A stretch of 17,834 nucleotides of DNA, from NCBI GenBank assembly GCA_007129655.1, contig SKVC01000081.1:1-17834 (forward strand). Reading direction: 5' to 3'. Shown piece by piece: positions 7,089 through 14,118 of this stretch. Below the pieces are notes generated by a model. It was not told the DNA's origin. It saw only the letters and a program-made list of their open reading frames with translations, and did no database searches. Made by a program: the position numbers and the translations under genes. How positions within the stretch are numbered: position 1 is the first letter of the stretch; each line of letters begins with the position of its first letter. The stretch comes from Thermoplasmata archaeon (GTDB taxonomy: Archaea > Thermoplasmatota > Thermoplasmata > Halarchaeoplasmatales > Halarchaeoplasmataceae).

Positions 7089-7395
7089 CTAATCTTTGTT
7101 TGAGCATCCATTCCCATGTATCATCGATTTCCTTAAGTCTGATCTTGATAGAATATGATTTATCATTCATTTCGCCAGCAACGATCAGATATTTTTCGTC
7201 AGACTCCAATGTCGTTATCTGAGAGAAAGGAAGGTCGAGTATCTTAACACGGATAATTCTGTCCTTCACATAGAACCTTTTATTGGTCAGATATAGTAGC
7301 GCCCATGTACCGTTCAGTGTAATTGGAGTCTTCAACCAAACGAAAGCCTTTCCCTCTTGGATTATGCTTTCGTCATCATCCAACCATTTTTCCAT
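7081..7395 (-). CDS. Small PH/GRAM-like domain protein of unknown function
   Basis: A 104-residue protein with no membrane segment. The pattern GTWALLYLTNKRFYVKD (about 29-45), followed by ILDLPFSQITTLE (about 52-64) and a C-terminal amphipathic helix ending EWMLKQRLDK, resembles bacterial PH/GRAM-like domains: a beta-rich fold with an 'LTNKR' turn and an 'I.I.Q/E.I' strand. No function can be assigned; such domains often bind membranes or proteins. There is no SD. A TATA-like CTTTAATATACG is centred 26 bases before the ATG, so the mRNA is probably leaderless. It converges with the KBL-like gene and lies downstream of the methyltransferase with its own promoter. Confidence 0.75.
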   Translation of the reverse strand: MEKWLDDDESIIQEGKAFVWLKTPITLNGTWALLYLTNKRFYVKDRIIRVKILDLPFSQITTLESDEKYLIVAGEMNDKSYSIKIRLKEIDDTWEWMLKQRLDK

Positions 7396-7414
7396 GAACT
7401 GCTATCTTAAGTAT

Positions 7415-7426
7415 CGTATATTAAAG
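7415..7426 (-). promoter_or_regulatory. TATA box of a probable leaderless transcript
   Basis: Minus-strand CTTTAATATACG is centred about 26 bases before the ATG at 7395. That is the archaeal spacing that puts the transcription start at the start codon. No SD motif lies between. The box is 12 bases beyond the methyltransferase stop. Confidence 0.5.
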
Positions 7427-7437
7427 TTGGTCTACCT

Positions 7438-8295
7438 CTAGATTTTCCTAGCAATCAAACCGATAGATCCGGAATCCCTTTCATAAGGAGTTCCCTTCAA
7501 ATCCTCGTAAAAACCTTCAACGACGAAACCATGGTTTTTTAGCAACTTGGTTATCTGTTTCAATGTATAAAGACGATGCCATATCCGGTAAGTTCTGGTC
7601 TTTCCGTCTTCATCTATTATGACGTTTTGATCTAACTTGACCTGGTCTTCGGGATAATAATACATTTTAAAAAGCTCCAAATATCCCTTAGGACTCCAAA
7701 AACCACCGTTTGGATTTATAGACCATTCCATGGTTTCATGTCCTGAGTCTTTGTGGTTGGGGGTTAAAACATCCAAAACAAAGTATCCATCATCTTTTAT
7801 TATCGAATAAACTCTACTCAAAAGTTCATTTCTATCACTATCAGATAGAACATCAAAATCATAATAAATCAAAAATGCAGCATCGTATTTATCCCCTAAA
7901 TCAACGGTTAGGTAATCTCCATGTATATATTCTATCGAACTACTGCTTTGATCCATCGCATATTTAATGGATCTTTTTGAAAAATCTACTCCTGTAACAT
8001 CTAATCCTAAACGTGCAAACTCCTCACAGTAGAGACCCGGGCCACATCCCAGGTCCACTACTTTTGATCCTTCCTTTAGGTCCAATTCAGATACGATCCA
8101 ACCACACGATTTAACTATCATTTCATGCTTTCGACTAGCCGCGTTTATATCTGGATCGAGATGTGCCTCTAGCATCCTTTTAGATATGTGTTCGTCCGTC
8201 CAAATTTCTTGATCTCCGTATTGGAACAAGGCTGGTCTCTCAGCCTGGATTTGTAATCTTTCGAGGCTTATTTTACCATCTTGTATTACTCCCAA
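7438..8295 (-). CDS. Class I SAM-dependent methyltransferase
   Basis: About 285 residues. The N-terminal segment carries WTDEHISKRMLEAHLDPDINAASRKH (about 32-57, quoted in two parts: WTDEHISKRMLEAHL and DPDINAASRKH), which I recognise from an uncharacterised methyltransferase group. Motif I follows, VVDLGCGPGLY (79-89), then VTGVDFSKRSI (acidic residue binding the SAM ribose), a Rossmann core and a C-terminal beta-strand region. The substrate is unknown; small-molecule methylation is the usual default for this group. No ATG or GTG lies in the right place. I chose the TTG at 8295, just after the TGA of the upstream reductase gene and preceded by GGGTGAG, because it keeps the conserved N-terminal region. 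The frame remains open far upstream, but that part is the shadow of the reductase gene. Translation is coupled to the reductase. Confidence 0.85.
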   Translation of the reverse strand: MGVIQDGKISLERLQIQAERPALFQYGDQEIWTDEHISKRMLEAHLDPDINAASRKHEMIVKSCGWIVSELDLKEGSKVVDLGCGPGLYCEEFARLGLDVTGVDFSKRSIKYAMDQSSSSIEYIHGDYLTVDLGDKYDAAFLIYYDFDVLSDSDRNELLSRVYSIIKDDGYFVLDVLTPNHKDSGHETMEWSINPNGGFWSPKGYLELFKMYYYPEDQVKLDQNVIIDEDGKTRTYRIWHRLYTLKQITKLLKNHGFVVEGFYEDLKGTPYERDSGSIGLIARKI

Positions 8296-8299
8296 AAAC

Positions 8300-8794
8300 T
8301 CACCCTGTACTAAAATTGAACCTCTCGAACCTATCTGCCTTTGCCTTACATATGGGACATATCGGTGGCGGTCCTTCTCGTGCTGCCAGGTAACCACATA
8401 CTTTGCAGCGCCATACGGGTATATCTTCGCCTTCTTCGAGCTCAGGCTCCTCTTCTGCATCCATGGCCGCTTCGAGTATCTCCGGCGGACGTCTTTCCGG
8501 TATAGGTTCCAGTTTATCCGGCTCCTCGCTAACCTCTTCAGAAACGAACAGTCCGCAGTAGCACATGCCGAACTCGTCAACATCGGCGTCCCGGTATTCA
8601 CAAGGACAGATTATATCCGCATCGTAAGTTTTCAGCCCCGATGCCTGCCTACAGGGGCATGAAGGATAACCGTATCTTTCCTGATTTTCCACTAAACCTT
8701 CCAGAAGATCTTCGTATAGATCCGGGTCAGGACACACATAATAACTATTCTCATCGGCATCTTTTTCAACATACTCACGCATCTTCTCGCTCAT
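8300..8794 (-). CDS. Ferredoxin:thioredoxin reductase-like catalytic subunit with C-terminal rubredoxin domain (ferredoxin:disulfide reductase)
   Basis: A 164-residue fusion. Residues about 1-90 are the FTR catalytic domain with CPC (46-48), CPC (63-65) and CYC (78-80). By comparison with plant FTR, C46, C63, C65 and C78 bind the 4Fe-4S cluster, and C48 and C80 form the redox disulfide. After an acidic, proline-rich linker (about 85-125) comes a rubredoxin-like domain with CKVC (130-133) and CPIC (146-149), a single-iron site. Such fusions are known in methanogenic archaea as ferredoxin:disulfide reductases that reduce thioredoxin or glutaredoxin-like partners. Plant FTR has His between the last cysteine pair; here it is Tyr. 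The ATG overlaps the glutaredoxin stop (ATGA), so the partner protein is very likely the gene before it. Confidence 0.92.
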   Translation of the reverse strand: MSEKMREYVEKDADENSYYVCPDPDLYEDLLEGLVENQERYGYPSCPCRQASGLKTYDADIICPCEYRDADVDEFGMCYCGLFVSEEVSEEPDKLEPIPERRPPEILEAAMDAEEEPELEEGEDIPVWRCKVCGYLAAREGPPPICPICKAKADRFERFNFSTG

Positions 8795-9078
8795 CCCTCA
8801 AGTGCCTCCTTTATCTCGTCTTTTTTGAAACCTATTATCACACAGTCATCATCAACGATTATCGTAGGAAAACTCAATGAAGGATTGTGTTCCTTAAGCT
8901 CTTCCCTCATCTCCTTCTTTTCATCACTATCCAACTTATCAAAATCGATACACTCGTATTCTACATCCATGTCGGCCAACAATTTTTTGGTTTTTTTACA
9001 CCAACCGCAGGTACTTAATGCAAATAACTTTACCTCGTGGTCTTTCTTATCCCCTTCTACCTTCTTTATAGCGTCCAT
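8791..9078 (-). CDS. Glutaredoxin/methanoredoxin-like thiol oxidoreductase
   Basis: A 95-residue thioredoxin-fold protein. It has the strand VKLFALS (16-22), active-site CGWC at 24-27, the following helix KKTKKLLADM, and FPTIIVDD at 70-77 with the cis-proline P71, ending in a helix after GFKKDEIKEAL. It should shuttle electrons from the FTR-rubredoxin reductase to protein or low-molecular-weight disulfides in the cytoplasm. The frame is open further upstream, but the ATG at 9078 gives the normal N-terminus, and the extension would run into the end of glnA. There is no clear SD. An AT-rich ACTATTAT about 27 bases before the ATG suggests a leaderless transcript, though this is weak. Its stop overlaps the reductase start by ATGA. 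Confidence 0.9.
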   Translation of the reverse strand: MDAIKKVEGDKKDHEVKLFALSTCGWCKKTKKLLADMDVEYECIDFDKLDSDEKKEMREELKEHNPSLSFPTIIVDDDCVIIGFKKDEIKEALEG

Positions 9079-9121
9079 GTTATATGAACCGATACCGAGG
9101 ATAATAGTTTTATGGTGTATT

Positions 9122-10399
9122 CTAATATTCCAAGTAGTTGTACATTTCCCAATCGGTGACAACCTTTCTATATTCATCTACTTCCCGTTTTTTCAGCTTC
9201 AAATAGTACGGGTAAGCTTCGCCCATGGATGATCTGACGAGTTCGTCTTTTTCCAAGCATATCAAAGCCTCACCTAATGTAGAAGGAAGTACCTTGATGT
9301 CACGACTTTGTATTTCTTCGAGATCCAGTTCAAATAAGTCCTCGATAATTTCTTCTCCCGGTTCAAGGCCTTTATTCAATCCATCCATTCCAATGGTAAT
9401 CAAAGAATTCAACATCAGATAGAAATTTCCTGAAGCATCCATCGCTCTGAACTCGACCCTTCCATGTTCCGATTCTTCACTACCGTAGGCGGGTATGCGA
9501 ACCAAAACACTCCTGTTCTCACCGCCCCATGAGATATAGACCGGGGCCTCGTAACCCGGCACCAATCGTTTGTAGGAATTTACCGTCGGGCAGCATATCG
9601 CCGTCAATGCCTCAGCATGCCGAAGAATACCTCCTATGAATCCCTTTGCTTTTTCGTTTAACTCCGCTGGAGAGAATAAAAATTCACCATCTTTCAAGAC
9701 AGATATATGAACGTGCATGCCGTTTCCAGGCTCGTTCTCAATGGGTTTTGGCATGAAAGTAGCCAGCAACCCTAACTCTTCAGCTGATTTTTTAACCAAC
9801 TCTTTTATAAATATAAAATCGTCTGCAGCCTTCAATGGATCATCATAGGGCAGAGGCTCGATTTCGTACTGTCCTCTACCGACTTCATGATGTATCTTTT
9901 CTACAGATATTTTATTTTTTCTAACTGCCTGGGAAATAATATTGAGAAAAAACATGGACTGCGAACGACCATCGATATATCTACCGTCGTCCACAGGTTC
10001 AAGGGTTTCTGGATCTAAGATGTGAAATTCATATTCCGGTTTTATCCTAAAGGAATATCCCTTTTCTTTCATCACATTCAAAGTTTTTTTAAGAAGATTC
10101 CTTGGGCAACCTTGAAATAAGTTTCCGTCGGGCCAATACAATTCGCAAGTGAAACATGCTATCCGCTCGTTTTCATATTCTATTATACGCATGGATTCCG
10201 GATCCGGTACTGCCACCATATCGCTCTGAGATACATCTGTAAAACCTAAATTAGACGAATCGAAGCTCATCCCATCTTCCATAACCACGTTGAGCATCTC
10301 AACGGGTATTCTTATCTCTCTAATTTTACCGCAAAGATCCGTAAACCTCAGGGCGACCGAATCTATATCTTCCGTTAGTTTTGCGCTTTTTGGCGTCAT
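9122..10399 (-). CDS. glnA: Type I glutamine synthetase
   Basis: A 425-residue GSI. From the ATG at 10399, the beta-grasp N-domain carries Asp47 in SFDSSNLGF (ammonium-site Asp). The catalytic domain shows EYEF (122-125), the HEVGRGQYEIEP segment, NGMHVHIS (226-233), Arg278 and Glu284 in YKRLVPGYEAP (flap), Arg296 and Arg301 in ENRSVLVRIP, and Glu316/Arg318 in RVEFRAMD. Since both ammonium and glutamate sites are kept, true glutamine synthesis from glutamate, ammonia and ATP is likely rather than a polyamine ligase. The adenylylation loop tyrosine of bacterial GSI-beta is absent, so control would be by feedback or PII-type proteins. A GTG four codons upstream (10411) is an alternative start. 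The TATA spacing favours a very short leader and the ATG. Confidence 0.92.
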   Translation of the reverse strand: MTPKSAKLTEDIDSVALRFTDLCGKIREIRIPVEMLNVVMEDGMSFDSSNLGFTDVSQSDMVAVPDPESMRIIEYENERIACFTCELYWPDGNLFQGCPRNLLKKTLNVMKEKGYSFRIKPEYEFHILDPETLEPVDDGRYIDGRSQSMFFLNIISQAVRKNKISVEKIHHEVGRGQYEIEPLPYDDPLKAADDFIFIKELVKKSAEELGLLATFMPKPIENEPGNGMHVHISVLKDGEFLFSPAELNEKAKGFIGGILRHAEALTAICCPTVNSYKRLVPGYEAPVYISWGGENRSVLVRIPAYGSEESEHGRVEFRAMDASGNFYLMLNSLITIGMDGLNKGLEPGEEIIEDLFELDLEEIQSRDIKVLPSTLGEALICLEKDELVRSSMGEAYPYYLKLKKREVDEYRKVVTDWEMYNYLEY

Positions 10400-10429
10400 A
10401 GATAAAACCACATGTTCATAATGGGGTCG

Positions 10430-10438
10430 GTATATAAT
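10430..10438 (-). promoter_or_regulatory. TATA box of glnA
   Basis: Minus-strand ATTATATAC is centred about 34-35 bases before the ATG at 10399. Transcription would start near 10407-10409, giving a leader of only about 8 bases and no SD. It lies between glnA and the membrane-protein gene behind it, so glnA need not depend on that gene's promoter. Confidence 0.5.
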
Positions 10439-10453
10439 CTTTCCATGAAAAAA

Positions 10454-10855
10454 TCACAAAGAATGACATATCGATCTGACCAATTCATTATAATTCTCGG
10501 TTCCCATCCAATATCCGAATATACCGCCGATGATCGGGGCCATGTATGAAGCAAAAAAAACAGTCTCTGTGTTGAACAATACATAGGATATGTAAACACC
10601 TATAAATAAAGAAAGAACGCAACTGAATATCCAACCGGTTTTCCTGCCTATTAAGATTATTCCAAAAACACCGCAGTAGCTACCTACTAAAATAGATATA
10701 CCTAAAGCATTGATGATGCTGCCCCATTGAAAATGCCAAGTCAATAAAGTAATAATTAATCCGATCGCGAAGAATATAGAGGCAACTAGTAAAAGGTTGC
10801 AGTGCTTCTTCAATCTGTCAGACATCTTTTCCGTGAACTTTTGTTTTTTCGACAC
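10454..10855 (-). CDS. Small four-helix membrane protein, function unknown
   Basis: A 133-residue protein with a basic N-terminus and four hydrophobic helices (about 21-40, 46-69, 74-95 and 98-117), joined by short loops including GRKTG, then a short polar tail. I do not recognise a family. No catalytic or metal-binding motif is obvious; single cysteines at 19, 61, 79 and 130 are scattered. The start is GTG, supported by AGGTG six bases upstream and by a good TATA box at 10893-10902. It is read in the same direction as glnA, 54 bases before the glnA ATG. An ammonium-transport link is not supported: there are too few helices for Amt. Confidence 0.7.
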   Translation of the reverse strand: MSKKQKFTEKMSDRLKKHCNLLLVASIFFAIGLIITLLTWHFQWGSIINALGISILVGSYCGVFGIILIGRKTGWIFSCVLSLFIGVYISYVLFNTETVFFASYMAPIIGGIFGYWMGTENYNELVRSICHSL

Positions 10856-10892
10856 GTTTTACACCTGAGTCGTTCCCTTAATAATATCTAAC

Positions 10893-10902
10893 CTTTATAT
10901 AG
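10893..10902 (-). promoter_or_regulatory. TATA box for the small membrane protein gene
   Basis: Minus-strand CTATATAAAG is preceded by GTTAAA. A start 26 bases downstream, near 10871, leaves a leader of about 16 bases with AGGTG placed 6 bases before the GTG start. This is the best-formed promoter in the window. It sits in the 129-base divergent region before the surface-protein gene. Confidence 0.6.
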
Positions 10903-10946
10903 TTTAACATAAACTGGGCTACTGAGTTTATTTTCCATCTCCGAAA

Positions 10947-10956
10947 GGTATATTAG
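10947..10956 (+). promoter_or_regulatory. Putative TATA box for the surface-protein gene
   Basis: Plus-strand GGTATATTAG is preceded by CCGAAA, a fair BRE match. A start near 10977 would give a leader of about 8 bases before the ATG at 10985, with no SD. TATTATATACG (10963-10973) is closer but probably too near the start codon. Confidence 0.4.
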
Positions 10957-10984
10957 ACACGCTATTATATACGTCTGACATATT

Positions 10985-13654
10985 ATGATTAAAATATCTC
11001 AAAGATTAATACCGGTAATCGTTACCGCTTTGATATTATTCAGTACTACATCTATATATCTGGGAGTCGAGATCGAAAATGCACAAGAACCTGTCAGACA
11101 ATCAGTTTTACTCGAAAACGGTGTACTCAGAATAAAGAACGATACTCATCTTATGGAATTGGCCGAGAAACAAGAATGGGAGGGTAATGGAAGTAAAGAA
11201 GATCCTTACATTATACAGGGATATGACATCGACGCAAGGGGAAAGGGAAGCGCCGTTCACGTAGGAAATACAACCCTTCATTTGCATATAAAAGATTCAA
11301 CATTTCATAACGCCTCTTGGCGCGTGGGAAACTGGCATACAGGAGCTGCAGTCACACTTTATAGGGCTACTAACATAACACTTCAAAACAATAACTGCTC
11401 AGATAGCAGGTATGGAGTAATTTTAGATAGAGCATACGATAATAGGATCCTTGGTAATGTACTTGAAAATAATAGATTCCGAGGTTTAGATTTACAGGGC
11501 GGGGGCGGCAACAAGATATACGATAACAGTTTCTTTGGTAAAGGCGGACTTTTAATTGACGATTCTTCATCCAATATATTTTATGGTAATGAATTCTCTG
11601 AAAGGGGATTCAGCTTTGAGGGTAGTCGAGATACATATGTAGGGCAAACAATAGGCAAGAATAATACTGTCCATGGCAAACAGATATGTTACTATAATAA
11701 TATGTATGGAGATGGCTTGGCCATACCATCTAATACAGGCCAGGTAATATTTGGTAACGTTACCTACCTAATGATCGAAGGATTAGATATCACAAATTCC
11801 AATGTTATAATCGGATATTCTTTTAATGTAACTATATCAGAGAATTCTATAGCGCGAAATCCTGGCTATACCGGTATCATAATAGTTTCATCCGAAAACA
11901 TTACCGTTGCTCGTAATACACTTTCCAACAATGAAATAGGCATATCATTATATAAAACAATAAACTCATTGATCACAGATAACAACTTACAAAATAATAT
12001 CCAAGAAGGTATTCTACTCGAAGAAGGTAGTAACAACGAAGTAATAAACAATAAATTAGATAGATGCGGTATACGGATCGAAAGTTCCAATTCCAATTCA
12101 GTAAATAATAACTTAATATTCAAAAATTCGGGTTTTGGTATAGGTATAGAATCCGGAAGTGATAATGTAATACACGCCAACGTTCTACTTTATAATAACC
12201 GGGCAACGGATACCTACAATTCATCCCGAATTCAGGCATATGATGACAGTCTTGGCAACAACTGGAATTCGACTAACGGCAAAGGTAATTATTGGAGAGA
12301 CTGGACAGAACCGGACGAAGACAACGACGGAATCGTCGATGAATCTTACGGTATTCTCGGTAATGAATCGTATGATAACCATCCGTTAACAGAACCCCCG
12401 ATGCCGATACTACCGGATAAACCAGGAAACCTTTCTATGGTGATCGGAAACAGTGAATTAACTATCAATTGGAAAGCTCCTTTGGAAGATGGGGGTTCGG
12501 CAATTCAGGGATACCGAATATATCGGCGAAATATTTCCGATGATTCGGAATATACATTCGTTATCGAAAATGGCCAAACAACCGCGTTTAAAGATGAAGG
12601 AGTTACAAACGGCTTAGTTTACAGTTATCGTGTTTCAGCATTCAATAGTATAGGTGAAAGCTTGATTACATCATCTATCCAAGGTGAACCCGATGGTATA
12701 CCTCCAATTCTTACAATTCATTCCCCCGCAAATAATACGTACATAACAGAACAAGAAGTCGAAATCATATGGAATCATTCTGACGAAAACAGTGGTGTAA
12801 GCCATTCTGAGATACGTTTAAACGATGGTAATTGGACAGAAACAGAAAAGAATACTAGTTATACCTTTTTCGATTTAACTGAAGATGAACACCGAATCTA
12901 TATTAGAGTTTATGACAACGCGGGGAATCATATTTCGAAGTGGATCAGAATTATAGTTGACCTTACTCCGCCTTCCATAATCAGTCATTCTCCTATTGGT
13001 AATGATATACCTATCTATTTTGAAATTATCGTAGAATTCTCTGAACCGATGAATACAGATTCGGTCAACATCAGCATACCGGGCTTGCCTTTAAGACGTA
13101 TCCGATGGGTTAATGATACGATTGCCATCACAGAGCCGGTTGAGAACGCAACTTATGGAAGAACTTATCATGTATTCGTGATCGGTGAAGACATAGTTGG
13201 TCATTCACTAGGAACCCACAGATGGCAGTTCAATACAACGAAAAAAGGGACCATCACAGGTCGAGTTGTTGATAGAGACGGAGAGCCCATATGGGATGTG
13301 AATGTGTCAATAACCAATGGAAATTTCGTACTGACTGATATTGATGGGCGATTTACGATAACCGCTAGTCAGGGGACCCAGACTTTATATCTCCAGAAAA
13401 GAGGGTATGAGGATAGAAAAATAACAGTTCAGTTAAAGGCGGGAGAGGTAAACGAGCTGGATACGATCACCCTTCAACTATTATCGTCACATTCAGATTT
13501 GATATTAATTATCGTTTCAATGTCGATAGTTATCTCGGGAATATTAGCATTTGCTTTGTTCATGTTACGAATAGAGAAAAAAGAATTCGGTGAGATCGAT
13601 GATTACATCATCGATGAAGATACCGAGGAATTACCACCGGAATTCTTAGAATAA
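10985..13654 (+). CDS. Large modular cell-surface protein: NosD-like beta-helix, Ca-binding loop, FN3, Ig-like and carboxypeptidase-regulatory-like domains
   Basis: An 889-residue protein built as follows. A signal/anchor-like hydrophobic segment (8-28) is followed by a NosD/CASH-type right-handed beta-helix (about 65-415). The helix opens with WEGNGSKEDPYIIQGYDIDA and is full of N-rich repeats such as NNEIGISLY and NNVLxxN-like turns. An EF-hand-like loop DEDNDGIVDE (444-453) comes next. Then come a fibronectin type III domain (about 476-565), an Ig-like domain (about 572-660), a Big_5-like domain beginning near TPPSIISHSP (661-750), and a carboxypeptidase-regulatory-like beta-sandwich beginning GTITGRVVDRDGEPI (755-828). 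A C-terminal membrane helix (838-862) and an acidic cytoplasmic tail complete it. Many NxS/T sequons would allow N-glycosylation outside. The topology suggests a protein anchored by its C-terminus and facing outward. Family knowledge: beta-helices of this kind often bind or act on polysaccharides, but no catalytic site is evident. AT-rich, with no SD. Confidence 0.9.
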   Translation: MIKISQRLIPVIVTALILFSTTSIYLGVEIENAQEPVRQSVLLENGVLRIKNDTHLMELAEKQEWEGNGSKEDPYIIQGYDIDARGKGSAVHVGNTTLHLHIKDSTFHNASWRVGNWHTGAAVTLYRATNITLQNNNCSDSRYGVILDRAYDNRILGNVLENNRFRGLDLQGGGGNKIYDNSFFGKGGLLIDDSSSNIFYGNEFSERGFSFEGSRDTYVGQTIGKNNTVHGKQICYYNNMYGDGLAIPSNTGQVIFGNVTYLMIEGLDITNSNVIIGYSFNVTISENSIARNPGYTGIIIVSSENITVARNTLSNNEIGISLYKTINSLITDNNLQNNIQEGILLEEGSNNEVINNKLDRCGIRIESSNSNSVNNNLIFKNSGFGIGIESGSDNVIHANVLLYNNRATDTYNSSRIQAYDDSLGNNWNSTNGKGNYWRDWTEPDEDNDGIVDESYGILGNESYDNHPLTEPPMPILPDKPGNLSMVIGNSELTINWKAPLEDGGSAIQGYRIYRRNISDDSEYTFVIENGQTTAFKDEGVTNGLVYSYRVSAFNSIGESLITSSIQGEPDGIPPILTIHSPANNTYITEQEVEIIWNHSDENSGVSHSEIRLNDGNWTETEKNTSYTFFDLTEDEHRIYIRVYDNAGNHISKWIRIIVDLTPPSIISHSPIGNDIPIYFEIIVEFSEPMNTDSVNISIPGLPLRRIRWVNDTIAITEPVENATYGRTYHVFVIGEDIVGHSLGTHRWQFNTTKKGTITGRVVDRDGEPIWDVNVSITNGNFVLTDIDGRFTITASQGTQTLYLQKRGYEDRKITVQLKAGEVNELDTITLQLLSSHSDLILIIVSMSIVISGILAFALFMLRIEKKEFGEIDDYIIDEDTEELPPEFLE

Positions 13655-13704
13655 TTCACGAAAAGTTAATATCCGTGTTTAGAAATCTGATATATGGGAT
13701 AATC

Positions 13705-14118
13705 ATGACAAAAGAAAGCAAAGTTAAGACTGTTTGGCACTCCTACCGAAGTTGGAGAAGTTACTATGTTTGGATTTTCTTTGTATGTGCATGGTTTTTC
13801 CTGGGATTACTTTTCCCACCGCTGTTGATACTATTTTTAATAGCATCAGTTGGCATAGTAATCCATAGATATGGGTCACAATATTACATAACTGAAAATA
13901 TTGTGCTATCTATCCACGAATACGGTCCAGGCAAGAAAAAAAATAAAATCAAATTGGAAGATATAGATACGGTTGAAGTTGTACGGGACTTTTGGGCTGA
14001 GTTATTTGGTTACGGAGACGTAGAGATCGGGGAATACGGAGATACAAAGGTAATCTTCAAAGGTATTAGAGATCCGGATTTTATAGCAAAACAACTCAAA
14101 AGTAGAATCAGCCTTTAA
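13705..14118 (+). CDS. PH-domain (bPH2/DUF304-like) membrane protein
   Basis: A 137-residue protein. Two closely spaced hydrophobic helices (about 20-56, with a PP turn) are followed by a soluble domain with YYITENIVLSIHEYG, IKLEDIDTVEVVRDFWAELFGYGDV and KVIFKGIRDPDFIAKQL. This is the classic bacterial PH2 (YdbS/YdbT-like) pattern: 'ITN/E..' strand, 'I.L.dI..V.v...', 'G.G.v.i', and 'gi.dP..i...i'. The function of such proteins is not established; they sit in the cytoplasmic membrane. A GTG ten codons upstream (13675) is a possible earlier start, but its extension is hydrophobic and unusual and neither start has an SD. The gene follows the surface-protein gene and its end overlaps the convergent regulator gene by 11 bases. 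Confidence 0.8.
   Translation: MTKESKVKTVWHSYRSWRSYYVWIFFVCAWFFLGLLFPPLLILFLIASVGIVIHRYGSQYYITENIVLSIHEYGPGKKKNKIKLEDIDTVEVVRDFWAELFGYGDVEIGEYGDTKVIFKGIRDPDFIAKQLKSRISL

Noticed and set aside
8303..8601. Long in-frame extension of the methyltransferase upstream of the TTG start
   Set aside because: It runs opposite no stop but overlaps the conserved FTR-rubredoxin coding sequence in another frame and encodes basic, unstructured sequence unlike the methyltransferase family.
9079..9177. 33-codon extension of the glutaredoxin-like protein
   Set aside because: It overlaps the end of glnA and lies before a normal thioredoxin-fold start; the extension has no family resemblance.
11300..12200. Recurring AAT/AAC-rich short motifs that could suggest a repeat array
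   Set aside because: They encode asparagine turns of a beta-helix; spacing and sequence vary, with no direct repeats of CRISPR type.
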